Notes under the pieces: generated by a model
Databases searched by the model: none
Told to the model about the DNA's origin: nothing
Seen by the model: only the letters and a program-made list of their open reading frames with translations
Made by a program: the position numbers and the translations under genes
In this document: piece by piece, positions 1 to 7,390 of the stretch
How positions within the stretch are numbered: the first letter of the stretch is position 1
Layout of the letters: each line of letters begins with the position of its first letter
From: Alistipes sp.
GTDB lineage: Bacteria; Bacteroidota; Bacteroidia; Bacteroidales; Rikenellaceae
Reading direction: 5' to 3'
Assembly (NCBI GenBank): GCA_029065825.1
Contig: JAIEHQ010000143.1
Location: 1 to 17,102, forward strand
Length of the DNA stretch: 17,102 bases

Positions 1-868
1 GAGCGGCGCATGCCAAGATGAATAAATTTTTGAGTTTGAACATCGTTTAAAGTATTAATAAAGTTTAAGGTTTCGGGTCCTGTGCGATGCCGCCGGCCTT
101 TCCGCCGTTCCGCGCATCGGAAAACCGGGCATCCGACCGCCGATCCGAATACGACGAAGAGGGGGAAGACTCTCCGTCTCCGCCCCGCACGTTCGCTGCA
201 TCTCGGCGTTAATCGCTACCGTTTTCATCTCTTTATCCCGTACAAACATACGAAAAAAACGGCGGAGGGCAAAAAATTCGGAAAATAATTTTTCCGGCGA
301 GGGGGGGGGCTTCGCGAACGGATTGCGAATCAAAGCGATATATTTCATCGAAAAAACGCACCGGAAACGCCTTCCGAAGAGATTCCGGCCCCGCCCGCTC
401 CACGAAACGGACTTTTTCTACAATAAAAACGGACGAAAGACACCGTGCGGTATGTCCGCTCTCCTTTTTCCGACATTTTTTCCGGACCGCAGCTCCGACG
501 CGTCGGCCGCGCGCGGCGATTCGTACGACGCACGCCCTCCCGCCGCCCCGGACAGGATCCCGGCCGCCGGTTCAATGAAAACGCTCCGCTCCCGGGAAAT
601 AGTATGCCGCCGGGCAAGAAAAACGGCGCGAAACGAACATTTCGGGAAAAGAATGACTACCTTTGCGGCCCGTTTTCGCCCCGCGCCGAAGAGCGCACCG
701 GAAAGAGCGGCGCTTCCGACCGGGCCTGCGCGCCCGATGCCGAAGCAGACAATCCTGCGGAACAACCGACGGCTTTCGCCCGCACGAGGCGCAGCGCCGG
801 AGTCCGACCATGCCGGGGCGCAGAAACGACAGAGAGACGAAGAACCCTAAAAAACTCAAACTAAAGAG
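1..868. other. Gene-poor region upstream of the SulP gene
   Basis: No convincing gene is visible in this 868-base stretch. Open frames of 68 to 175 codons exist on both strands, but their products are rich in Arg, Pro and Ala, show no recognisable domain, overlap one another and have no clear start context. The first 70 bases are AT-rich and the rest is GC-rich. A 7-bp hairpin with a TAAT loop lies at 279-296 and is followed by an uninterrupted run of nine G at 301-309. The region may hold the 3' flank of a gene to the left and a long 5' leader for the transporter. Confidence 0.6.
658..665 (+). promoter_or_regulatory. Weak candidate -7 promoter element for the SulP gene
   Basis: TACCTTTG matches the Bacteroidetes -7 consensus TAnnTTTG. 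No TTTG lies at the expected 19-21 base spacing upstream, and the implied leader to the start codon at 869 would be about 200 bases. One chance match is expected in a region of this size, so this is only a candidate. Confidence 0.22.
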
Positions 869-2548
869 ATGAACCGATTTACCCCCAAACTCTTCTCTAC
901 GCTCCGCAACTACGACCGGGAGAAGTTCATGGCCGACCTGATGGCCGGCATCATCGTCGGCATCGTGGCCCTGCCGCTGGCCATCGCCTTCGGCATCGCC
1001 TCGGGCGTCAGCCCCGAGAAAGGCATCATCACGGCCATCATCGCCGGCTTCCTGGTCTCGGCGCTGGGCGGCAGCCGCGTACAGATCGGCGGCCCCACCG
1101 GCGCATTCATCGTGATCGTTTACGGCATCATCCAGCAGTACGGCATCGAGGGGCTGACCCTCGCGACGATCATGGCGGGTGTCTTCCTGATCCTGCTGGG
1201 TGTCTTCCGCCTGGGCACCATCATCAAGTACATCCCCTACCCGATCGTCGTCGGCTTCACGAGCGGTATCGCCGTGACGATCTTCACCACCCAGATCAAG
1301 GACCTCTTCGGCCTGACCACCCCCGACATGCCGGGCGACTTCCTCGGCAAGTGGGCCGTCTATTTCCACAGCTTCGGCACGATCGACCTCTGGTCCACGC
1401 TCGTGGGCGTGGCGAGCGTGGCGATCATCGCGCTCACGCCCCGCTTCTCGAAGAAAATTCCCGGATCGCTCATCGCCATCATCGTGATGACGGCGGCCGT
1501 CTGGCTGATGAAGCGCTACGGCGGGATCGACTCGGTGGAGACCATCGGCGACCGCTTCACGATCGACTCCCACCTGCCCGATGCCGTGATCCCCGCCTTC
1601 TCGTGGGCCGGACTGAAGGGGCTGCTGCCCGCGGCGCTGACCATCGCGGTGCTGGGCGCCATCGAGTCGCTGCTCTCGGCGACGGTGGCCGACGGCGTGA
1701 TCGGCGACAAGCACGACTCCAACCAGGAGCTGATGGCCCAGGGCGTGGCCAACATCGTCACACCCCTGTTCGGCGGCATCCCCGCCACCGGAGCCATCGC
1801 CCGCACGATGACCAACATCAACAACGGCGGCCGCACCCCGGTGGCGGGCATCATCCACGCCGTCGTGCTGCTGCTGATCTTCCTCTTCCTCATGCCGCTG
1901 GCCAAATACATCCCGATGGCCTGCCTGGCGGGCGTGCTGGTAATCGTCTCCTACAACATGAGCGAATGGCGCACCTTCCGGGCGCTGATGAAAAACCCGG
2001 CATCCGACATCGCGGTGCTCGTCATCACGTTCCTGCTCACGGTCATCATCGACCTGACGGTGGCCATCGAGGTGGGACTCGTGATCGCCTGCCTGCTCTT
2101 CATGAAGCGCGTGACGGAGACCACCGACATCTCGGTCATCAAAGACGAGATCGACCCCAGCAAGGAGTCGGACCTCGAATCGCACGAGGAGCACCTCGCG
2201 ATCCCCAAAGGGGTGGAGGTCTATGAGATCAACGGTCCCTACTTCTTCGGCATCGCCAACAAGTTCGAGGAGCAGATGGTGCAGATCGCCGACCGGCCCC
2301 GCGTAAGGATCATCCGCATGCGCCGGGTGCCTTTCATCGACTCGACGGGCATACACAACCTCACCAACCTCTGCCGCATGTCGCAGAAAGAGGATACGCG
2401 CATCATCCTCTCGGGTGTCAATCCGCAGGTGCACAACGCACTCAGAAAAGCGGGATTCTACACGCTGCTGGGCGAAGAGAACATCTGCCCCAACATCAAC
2501 GCTGCGCTGCGCCGCGCCGAAGAGGTGGCCGCCGCGATGCAGCGATAG
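869..2548 (+). CDS. SulP family inorganic anion transporter with C-terminal STAS domain
   Basis: The 559-residue product is a full-length SulP (SLC26-like) inner-membrane anion transporter. The N-terminal two thirds is a series of hydrophobic segments. It includes the family signature QIGGPTGAF at residues 72-80, preceded by a membrane segment at about 24-45. A STAS domain covers about 445-555, with FIDSTG at 489-494; its Ser492 is the position phosphorylated in anti-sigma-factor antagonists. SulP proteins move sulfate, bicarbonate, chloride or dicarboxylates, and the substrate cannot be read from sequence or neighbours. The ATG at 869 sits in an A-rich context (AAAGAG just upstream) and gives the usual short cytoplasmic N-terminus. 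The gene stands alone, with a strong terminator 25 bases after its stop. No truncation or frameshift is seen. Confidence 0.95.
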   Translation: MNRFTPKLFSTLRNYDREKFMADLMAGIIVGIVALPLAIAFGIASGVSPEKGIITAIIAGFLVSALGGSRVQIGGPTGAFIVIVYGIIQQYGIEGLTLATIMAGVFLILLGVFRLGTIIKYIPYPIVVGFTSGIAVTIFTTQIKDLFGLTTPDMPGDFLGKWAVYFHSFGTIDLWSTLVGVASVAIIALTPRFSKKIPGSLIAIIVMTAAVWLMKRYGGIDSVETIGDRFTIDSHLPDAVIPAFSWAGLKGLLPAALTIAVLGAIESLLSATVADGVIGDKHDSNQELMAQGVANIVTPLFGGIPATGAIARTMTNINNGGRTPVAGIIHAVVLLLIFLFLMPLAKYIPMACLAGVLVIVSYNMSEWRTFRALMKNPASDIAVLVITFLLTVIIDLTVAIEVGLVIACLLFMKRVTETTDISVIKDEIDPSKESDLESHEEHLAIPKGVEVYEINGPYFFGIANKFEEQMVQIADRPRVRIIRMRRVPFIDSTGIHNLTNLCRMSQKEDTRIILSGVNPQVHNALRKAGFYTLLGEENICPNINAALRRAEEVAAAMQR

Positions 2549-2573
2549 CCGCGGCACGACACTTCCGGACACG

Positions 2574-2615
2574 ACCGACCCCGTATTTCGCTGGAAATAC
2601 GGGGTCGGTTTCTTT
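2574..2615 (+). terminator. Rho-independent terminator of the SulP gene
   Basis: A perfect 16-bp stem has arms at 2574-2589 and 2594-2609 and the tetraloop GCTG, and is followed by TTTCTTT. It lies between the convergent transporter and terminase genes. The T-rich tail is on the + side, and the minus side lacks a comparable T tract, so it mainly serves the transporter. It may still stall transcripts from the terminase side. Confidence 0.9.
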
Positions 2616-2649
2616 CACGGCGGCGCAGCCCCTCCCGGCGCTTCTCCCG

Positions 2650-4113
2650 CTACAGGAAGCGGATCCGCCGGATCCGGGAGCCGCGGGCATCGGACTCCTG
2701 CTCGACAATGCCGGTAAGCACATCGGGAGCGTCGTGCCAGCGATTCGCGCGGAACCTGCGGCGATAACCTCCCAGATGGGCGTACAGCTCGGGCCAGCGC
2801 TGCGCCCAGTCGCGGGGAAACCGCAGGCAGTGGAGCACCGTCGCGGCATGCGACAGAATGCGCGCCTCCTTGTTGCCCGACTGATGGAACCACCCCACGC
2901 GCACGCCGGGCGCGAGCCGCTGCACGGCACGGGCGAAACCCCGCCCTCCGTTGTTGCTCTCGACGAGCGCCGAGCGCACCCCCGCACGCAGCAGCATCTC
3001 CCCGACCATCCCCTCGGTCCGCTCCATCGGTTCGCGGGAATAGACCGCATCGGTCACGTAAATCGCCCCGTCGGCATCGACCGCATAGCAGAGCGAGCAG
3101 AGGAAGTCATCGCCCGTATCGGCCGTATCGGTGTAATTGGCGCGGCGCACGATCTCCCGCGGCAGCTCGTCGTAAAGGGCGAATCCGTCGCCGTAGAGCA
3201 GCCCCTCGCGGGCGGCGGGACGGCCCTGATACATACACTCGAAGCGCAGCGGATCGAGCCGCCGCTTGCCCTCCAGCAGGGCCGCGCCGTGCAGCTCCTC
3301 CCAGAGCGCCTCGCCCGGCAGCCGGGGATCGATCTCGGAGGGAGCGCCGCACTTGAGCGCCTCGAAATTGAGGTGGAGCCACCGATCGGCAGGCCAATCG
3401 TCGAGCTGCTCCCAGCGGGTCAGCGCGGCGACCGGCTCGCGGCGGCAAATCATGCCGATCAGATCCTCCTCGTGCCAGCGCGTGAAGACGATCAATTCGC
3501 CCGAATAGTTGTGCAGGCGCGTGCGGACCACCGAGGTGTACCACTCCCAGCAGTTCCCGCGCACCACGGGCGAATCGGCCTCCATCGCATCCTTGTAGAG
3601 ATCGTCGAGGATGAAGCAGTCCACCCGATTGCCGGTCAGCGCCCCCTCGCGGCCGACAGAAAGCAGCCCGCCCCGGCGGCCGACGATCTCCACCTCGTCG
3701 GCCGTGCGCAGATACTCGGCAGGCTTGGCTCCCCGCTTGATCGTCGTTTCGGGAAAGAGCGCCGCATACTCGGGCGAGTCGATGATCCGCTGCACCCGGC
3801 GGTTGAAGCGCGAGGCGAGCGACGCGGAGTAGGAGGCGATCGCGATCCGGCGGTCGGGATCCAGCCCCAGCAGATAGGCCGGCAGCAGCGTCGATGCGCC
3901 CACGCTCTTGCCGTGCTGGGGCGGCATGGTCACGATGAGCCTGCGCACGCGTCCCGTCGCGAAGGCTTCGAGCACCCGGTAGTAGGCACAGTGAAACCGC
4001 TCCGGAGTCAGAAAGGGATAGACCTCCGTCGCGAACCGAAGCAGCGAAGGTGCGGCGGGATTCCCCGGCTCGGGCGAACCGCACCGCGGAAAAGCAGCGA
4101 TTTCTCGATTCAT
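2650..4113 (-). CDS. Phage large terminase subunit (TerL), apparently orphan
   Basis: The 487-residue product has the two-domain layout of a tailed-phage DNA-packaging motor. The N-terminal ATPase has a Walker A at 63-70 (MPPQHGKS), a Walker B at 166-171 (CFILDD) and the FTRWHEEDL motif at 210-218. The C-terminal RNase H-fold nuclease shows an Asp-rich first strand (YTDTADTGDD, 327-336), VDADGAIYVTD at 345-355, VESNNGG at 384-390 and HDAPDVL at 460-466, which supply the expected acidic metal ligands. In phages TerL cuts concatemeric DNA and pumps it into the procapsid. No small terminase, portal or head gene lies nearby. It follows the 97-residue gene on the same strand with a 69-bp gap, so the two may be cotranscribed. 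The base composition matches the host genes, which suggests long residence. All motifs look intact, so it is probably functional or recently functional rather than decayed. Confidence 0.9.
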   Translation of the reverse strand: MNREIAAFPRCGSPEPGNPAAPSLLRFATEVYPFLTPERFHCAYYRVLEAFATGRVRRLIVTMPPQHGKSVGASTLLPAYLLGLDPDRRIAIASYSASLASRFNRRVQRIIDSPEYAALFPETTIKRGAKPAEYLRTADEVEIVGRRGGLLSVGREGALTGNRVDCFILDDLYKDAMEADSPVVRGNCWEWYTSVVRTRLHNYSGELIVFTRWHEEDLIGMICRREPVAALTRWEQLDDWPADRWLHLNFEALKCGAPSEIDPRLPGEALWEELHGAALLEGKRRLDPLRFECMYQGRPAAREGLLYGDGFALYDELPREIVRRANYTDTADTGDDFLCSLCYAVDADGAIYVTDAVYSREPMERTEGMVGEMLLRAGVRSALVESNNGGRGFARAVQRLAPGVRVGWFHQSGNKEARILSHAATVLHCLRFPRDWAQRWPELYAHLGGYRRRFRANRWHDAPDVLTGIVEQESDARGSRIRRIRFL

Positions 4114-4182
4114 ATCGTAATTTTATTATATAATTAGGGTAAGGCTCCGCCGCCCCGACACGCCGGGTGCAGCGGTGCGTCG

Positions 4183-4476
4183 TCACAGCATATAGCGTTT
4201 CAGTTCGCCGAACGAAAAATCGTTGCAGCGCTCACCCGATTCGTCGCACGTATGAAACTCCCACCAGACGGGCACCAGGTCGTCGATCCGCTCCTCCGTC
4301 CCCTCGGGCGACCGCTCGACGGAGCGATAGACCACGATCGAGGCCACCAGCCGACACGCCTGCGAACCGTAGTCGAAACAGACCGTGCCCGAGAAATAAT
4401 TCAGGGAACCGATCCGCTCCAGCAGCAGACGGGCTGCCGTACGATACAGATCGGGAATAACGGGATAAATCGTCAT
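4183..4476 (-). CDS. Conserved-looking 97-residue protein of unknown function
   Basis: I do not recognise a named family. The protein is soluble, 97 residues long and has no signal peptide or membrane segment. It is mildly acidic, with three Trp/Phe-rich patches: NYFSGTVCFDY at 26-36, DDLVPVWWEFHTC at 65-77 and NDFSFGELKRYML at 85-97. The compact aromatic motifs and the clean ATG downstream of a good -7 promoter element argue for a real gene. It lies upstream of and codirectional with the terminase, and is divergent from the HTH/S24 repressor across a 118-bp spacer. That is the place of an early phage gene under repressor control. A role as an anti-repressor or an accessory packaging factor is possible but unsupported. 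Confidence 0.75.
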   Translation of the reverse strand: MTIYPVIPDLYRTAARLLLERIGSLNYFSGTVCFDYGSQACRLVASIVVYRSVERSPEGTEERIDDLVPVWWEFHTCDESGERCNDFSFGELKRYML

Positions 4477-4486
4477 AGAGAATCTT

Positions 4487-4518
4487 TTTGTATTATAAAA
4501 ATAAATTGTTTAACTTTG
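4487..4518 (+). promoter_or_regulatory. Promoter of the HTH/S24 repressor
   Basis: TTTG at 4487-4490, 20 bases of spacer and TAACTTTG at 4511-4518 together match the Bacteroidetes housekeeping promoter (-33 TTTG, -7 TAnnTTTG). Transcription would begin a few bases downstream, giving a leader of about 70 bases before the ATG at 4595. Confidence 0.75.
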
Positions 4519-4527
4519 CAGTGCAAA
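4515..4527. promoter_or_regulatory. Palindromic candidate operator between two opposing promoters
   Basis: TTTGCAGTGCAAA is a perfect 6+1+6 inverted repeat centred on base 4521, lying between and overlapping the two opposing -7 boxes. Part of the symmetry comes from the boxes themselves (TTTG facing CAAA); the inner CA/TG pairs are extra. A dimeric repressor bound here would block both promoters. The most likely ligand is the adjacent HTH/S24 protein, by analogy with phage CI/Cro switches. That assignment is inference. Confidence 0.5.
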
Positions 4528-4531
4528 TATA
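4524..4531 (-). promoter_or_regulatory. Opposing -7 element driving the 97-residue gene and terminase
   Basis: CAAATATA on the + strand reads TATATTTG on the minus strand, a full match to the Bacteroidetes -7 element. It faces the repressor promoter, and each predicted start site falls in or next to the other promoter's -7 box. The leader to the ATG at 4476 would be about 40 bases. The -33 region is not well conserved. Confidence 0.65.
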
Positions 4532-4532
4532 T

Positions 4533-4547
4533 ATTCAAATATTGAAT
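4533..4547. promoter_or_regulatory. Second inverted repeat in the repressor promoter region
   Basis: ATTCAA-ATA-TTGAAT is a perfect 6+3+6 inverted repeat centred at 4540. That is 19 bases, roughly two helical turns, from the centre of the repeat at 4515-4527. It lies just upstream of the minus-strand -7 box and in the leader of the repressor transcript. It could be a second operator, although its half-site differs from the first. Confidence 0.4.
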
Positions 4548-4594
4548 TTTAAACGACACGAAAGTACAATTATCATCATTGTTTCTGATACGAC

Positions 4595-5269
4595 ATGACG
4601 GGAAATCGGTTAAAATTATTGCGAAAATCAATGGGGCTGACGCAGGAACAGTTAGCTCATCGGCTGGGGATCGGGAAAGCGGCCCTGTCCATGATCGAGA
4701 CGGGCAAGGCGGCCCTCTCGTCGCGCAACAAGAACATCCTGGTTCAAGAATTGAACGTCAATCCGGACTGGCTCGACGAGGGAAGCGGCGAAATGTTCAA
4801 CGCGAAACCCGATTTCACCGCCTACCTCCACCGCACCGACAATTCGCTTCCGCTGCAGAGCGTCCCGCTCTATTCGGTCGAAGGGACCGCAGGACTGGTT
4901 CCCCTCTTTTCCGACACGGCGCAGATGCGTCCGGTCAATTTCATCCACATCCCCAACCTGCCCAAATGCGACGGCGCGATCTACATCGTCGGCGACTCGA
5001 TGTATCCGCTGCTGAAAAGCGGCGACATCGTCCTCTACAAGCAGCTCAAGGACATAGCCGACATCTTCTGGGGCGACATGTACCTGCTCTCGATCGACCT
5101 CGACGGCGAAGAGTACATTACCGTGAAATACATCCAGAAGTCCGAACGCGAAGGCCACGTGAAGCTCGTCAGCCAGAACCCCCACCATGCCGACAAGGAG
5201 GTGGCCATCGACCGCATCCGGGCGCTGGCGCTCGTCAAGGCGAGCATCCGCATGAATTCGATCCGCTGA
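4595..5269 (+). CDS. HTH (XRE) / S24 peptidase LexA-CI-type repressor
   Basis: The product (about 224 residues) has an XRE helix-turn-helix at about 4-58 (GLTQEQLAHRLGIGKAALSM at 14-33). A LexA-like S24 domain covers about 88-215. The serine/lysine dyad is present: Ser135 in VGDSMYP and Lys178 in YITVKYI. An Ala-Gly pair at 99-100 (GTAGLVPLF) sits 35 residues before the serine, about where LexA and CI proteins cleave themselves. This fits a phage-type repressor that self-cleaves when RecA is activated by DNA damage. The ATG at 4595 starts directly at the HTH. The gene is divergent from the 97-residue gene and terminase and separated from them by a spacer with two palindromes, so it probably autoregulates and represses them. 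It could also be a host stress regulator. Confidence 0.9.
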   Translation: MTGNRLKLLRKSMGLTQEQLAHRLGIGKAALSMIETGKAALSSRNKNILVQELNVNPDWLDEGSGEMFNAKPDFTAYLHRTDNSLPLQSVPLYSVEGTAGLVPLFSDTAQMRPVNFIHIPNLPKCDGAIYIVGDSMYPLLKSGDIVLYKQLKDIADIFWGDMYLLSIDLDGEEYITVKYIQKSEREGHVKLVSQNPHHADKEVAIDRIRALALVKASIRMNSIR

Positions 5270-5287
5270 TCCCGGACAGAGCGCTGC

Positions 5288-5302
5288 GGGGCGGAGCGCC
5301 CC
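5288..5302 (+). terminator. Weak hairpin downstream of the repressor gene
   Basis: GGGGCG-GAG-CGCCCC forms a 6-bp GC-only stem 18 bases after the repressor stop. No T tract follows it, so it is a poor intrinsic terminator and may only slow or protect the 3' end. Confidence 0.25.
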
Positions 5303-5372
5303 CTCCCGGGATACCTCCGGCAGCGGCGCAGCGGCTGAAAAAAAGGACTTTACGGCACATTCCGGCTATTTA

Positions 5373-5400
5373 ATTGCGATTTTATGGCTTTAATCGCAAT
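5373..5400. promoter_or_regulatory. Perfect 9-bp inverted repeat upstream of the korA promoter
   Basis: ATTGCGATT at 5373-5381 and AATCGCAAT at 5392-5400 form perfect arms separated by 10 bases. The centres are 19 bases apart, so both half-sites would lie on one DNA face. The right arm ends 8 bases before the -7 box at 5409, so the site covers the -33 region. That placement suggests an operator for a dimeric regulator of korAB. The regulator is unknown. Confidence 0.5.
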
Positions 5401-5408
5401 ATATTTCC

Positions 5409-5416
5409 TATCTTTG
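5409..5416 (+). promoter_or_regulatory. korAB promoter, -7 element
   Basis: TATCTTTG is a full match to TAnnTTTG and lies in an AT-rich patch. No TTTG is found at the expected -33 spacing, and an inverted repeat occupies that place instead, which suggests dependence on a regulator. The predicted leader is about 115 bases. Confidence 0.65.
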
Positions 5417-5538
5417 TCACACTGTTCGATCTCCTTTTTCGGAAGTATCCCGCGTTGCTTCGCACCCGGGCCGCTTTCGCACAAGGGGAGGCGAGCGGTG
5501 TACGCAGGAAACCATATTACTAAACACACAATAAAGCA

Positions 5539-7386
5539 ATGAAAGAAAACATGGTACAAGAACTGCAGGACGTCGTGATCCGCTTCTCGGGCGACTCGGG
5601 CGACGGCATGCAGCTTACCGGTACGCTCTTTTCAGACACTTCAGCCCTGCTCGGCAACGGTATCTCGACTTTCCCCGACTATCCCGCCGAGATCCGCGCA
5701 CCGCAGGGAACCGTAGCCGGCGTTTCCGGTTTCCAGGTGCACTTCGGTGCGCAGCGTCAGCTCAACCCGGGCGACTTCTGCGACGTACTGGTGGCGATGA
5801 ACCCTGCGGCGCTCAAGGCCAACCGTAAATGGCTCAAGCCGGGCGCTACGGTAATCCTCGACGAGGACTCGCTGACGGAAGAACACCTCAAAAAAGCGGG
5901 CTTCGCCACGCTCGACCCCATCGCGGAACTCAACCTGGGCGACTTCAACGTCGTGATTCCCAACATCACGGAGATGACCAAGCAGGCCCTCGCCGACTCC
6001 GGTCTGGACAACAAGGCGATGGTCAAGTGCAAGAACATGTTCGCGCTGGGTATTTGCTTTTATCTCTACAACCGTCCCGAGGACCACGCCAAGCGCTACC
6101 TCGACAGCAAGTTCGCCAAGAAGAACCCCGCCGTCGCCGAAGCCAACAAGCGCGCCATCGACGCCGGTTACAACTATGCGGCCAACACCCATCAGTTCGC
6201 CAATACCTACACCGTCGCTTCGGGCCAGATGGAGAAAGGCACCTACCGCTCGATCAGCGGCAACGTGGCAACGGCATGGGGCCTCTGCGCCGCCAGCGAG
6301 AAGAGCGGCCTGCCCCTCTTCTGCGGCTCCTACCCGATCACTCCCGCGACGGTCATCCTCGAAGAGCTGGCCAAGCGCAAGGACCTCGGTGTAAAGACCG
6401 TACAGGCCGAGGACGAGATCGCGGGCATCTGCACCGCCATCGGCGCCTCGTTCGCCGGCAACTTCGCCGTGACGACCACTTCGGGTCCGGGTCTTTCGCT
6501 CAAGAGCGAGGCGCTGGGTCTGGCCGTGATGACCGAGCTGCCGCTGGTCGTGGTCGATGTCCAGCGCGGCGGCCCTTCGACGGGTCTGCCCACCAAGACC
6601 GAGCAGAGCGACCTGCAGCAGGCGCTCTACGGCCGTAACGGCGAAAGCCCCGTGGCGGTCATCGCAGCCTCGATGCCGAGCGACTGCTTCCACTACGCCT
6701 TCGAGGCGGGCCGCATCGCGATGGAGCACATGACTCCGGTCATCCTCCTCTCGGACGGCTTCATCGCCAACGGCTCCGAGCCCTGGAAGATCCCTTCGAT
6801 GAAGGACTACCCCGCGATCAACCCGCCGATCATCGACAAGACCGAGGACGGAGGCCCCTTCATGCCCTACGCCCGTAACGAGAAACTGGCCCGCAGCTGG
6901 GCATTCCCCGGCAAGGCAGGTCTGGAGCACCGCGTGGGCGGTTTGGAGAAGGACCACCTGAAAGGCAGCATCTCGATCGACCCGCAGAACCACCAGGAGA
7001 TGACCGAAACCCGTGCTGCGAAGATCGCCAAAATCGCCGACTACATCCCCCGTCAGACGGTGTACGGCGACGAGGAGGGCGACCTGCTCGTGGTAGGCTG
7101 GGGCGGTACGCGCGGACACCTGCAGAACGCAGTCGATAAGATGCGCGCCGAAGGCAAGAAAGTATCGCTCTGCCACTTCAACTACATCAACCCGCTGCCG
7201 CACGGCGTGGCCGACATCTTCAAGCGCTTCAAGAAGATCGTCGTATGCGAGCTCAACGAGGGACAGTTCGCCAACTATCTGCGCGGCAAGCTGCAGGAGT
7301 TCCACTACGAGCAGTTCAACAAGTGCGAAGGCCAGCCGTTCACGGTGACCGAACTCACGGACAAGTTTCACTCTTTACTGAAATAA
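5539..7386 (+). CDS. korA: 2-oxoacid (2-oxoglutarate):ferredoxin oxidoreductase, fused gamma-alpha subunit
   Basis: The 615-residue product joins a gamma domain to an alpha domain. The gamma domain covers about 10-200 and starts with SGDSGDGMQLTG at 17-28. The alpha domain carries the pyrimidine-binding part of the thiamine diphosphate site, with YPITPAT at 265-271, followed by QAEDEIAG and TTTSGPGLSLKSE. With KorB it oxidatively decarboxylates a 2-oxoacid with CoA, giving acyl-CoA, CO2 and reduced ferredoxin in the cytoplasm. Run in reverse it can fix CO2 in anaerobes. The gamma-alpha fusion plus a beta subunit of about 340 residues is the usual form of the 2-oxoglutarate enzyme, but 2-oxoglutarate is not proven over other 2-oxoacids. 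The ATG at 5539 is used; an in-frame ATG at 5551 is an alternative. korB follows after 4 bases. Confidence 0.93.
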   Translation: MKENMVQELQDVVIRFSGDSGDGMQLTGTLFSDTSALLGNGISTFPDYPAEIRAPQGTVAGVSGFQVHFGAQRQLNPGDFCDVLVAMNPAALKANRKWLKPGATVILDEDSLTEEHLKKAGFATLDPIAELNLGDFNVVIPNITEMTKQALADSGLDNKAMVKCKNMFALGICFYLYNRPEDHAKRYLDSKFAKKNPAVAEANKRAIDAGYNYAANTHQFANTYTVASGQMEKGTYRSISGNVATAWGLCAASEKSGLPLFCGSYPITPATVILEELAKRKDLGVKTVQAEDEIAGICTAIGASFAGNFAVTTTSGPGLSLKSEALGLAVMTELPLVVVDVQRGGPSTGLPTKTEQSDLQQALYGRNGESPVAVIAASMPSDCFHYAFEAGRIAMEHMTPVILLSDGFIANGSEPWKIPSMKDYPAINPPIIDKTEDGGPFMPYARNEKLARSWAFPGKAGLEHRVGGLEKDHLKGSISIDPQNHQEMTETRAAKIAKIADYIPRQTVYGDEEGDLLVVGWGGTRGHLQNAVDKMRAEGKKVSLCHFNYINPLPHGVADIFKRFKKIVVCELNEGQFANYLRGKLQEFHYEQFNKCEGQPFTVTELTDKFHSLLK

Positions 7387-7390
7387 AGCT

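Noticed and set aside
55..348. 97-codon frame on the - strand at the left edge
   Set aside because: It crosses the G9 run and gives a Pro/Arg-rich product without recognisable features; evidence for a gene is insufficient.
323..850. 175-codon open frame on the + strand upstream of the SulP gene
   Set aside because: The product is rich in Arg, Pro and Ala with no domain. Competing frames overlap it, and there is no good start context or promoter.
572..2572. 666-codon open frame on the - strand over the SulP gene
   Set aside because: It is antisense to a clear transporter gene. The translated sequence is low-complexity, rich in His, Asp and Arg, and shows no known motif.
2616..5372. Direct-repeat attachment sites for a prophage island
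   Set aside because: By eye I saw no convincing matching direct repeats at the two edges, no tRNA gene and no integrase. A self-alignment would be needed to exclude short att sites.
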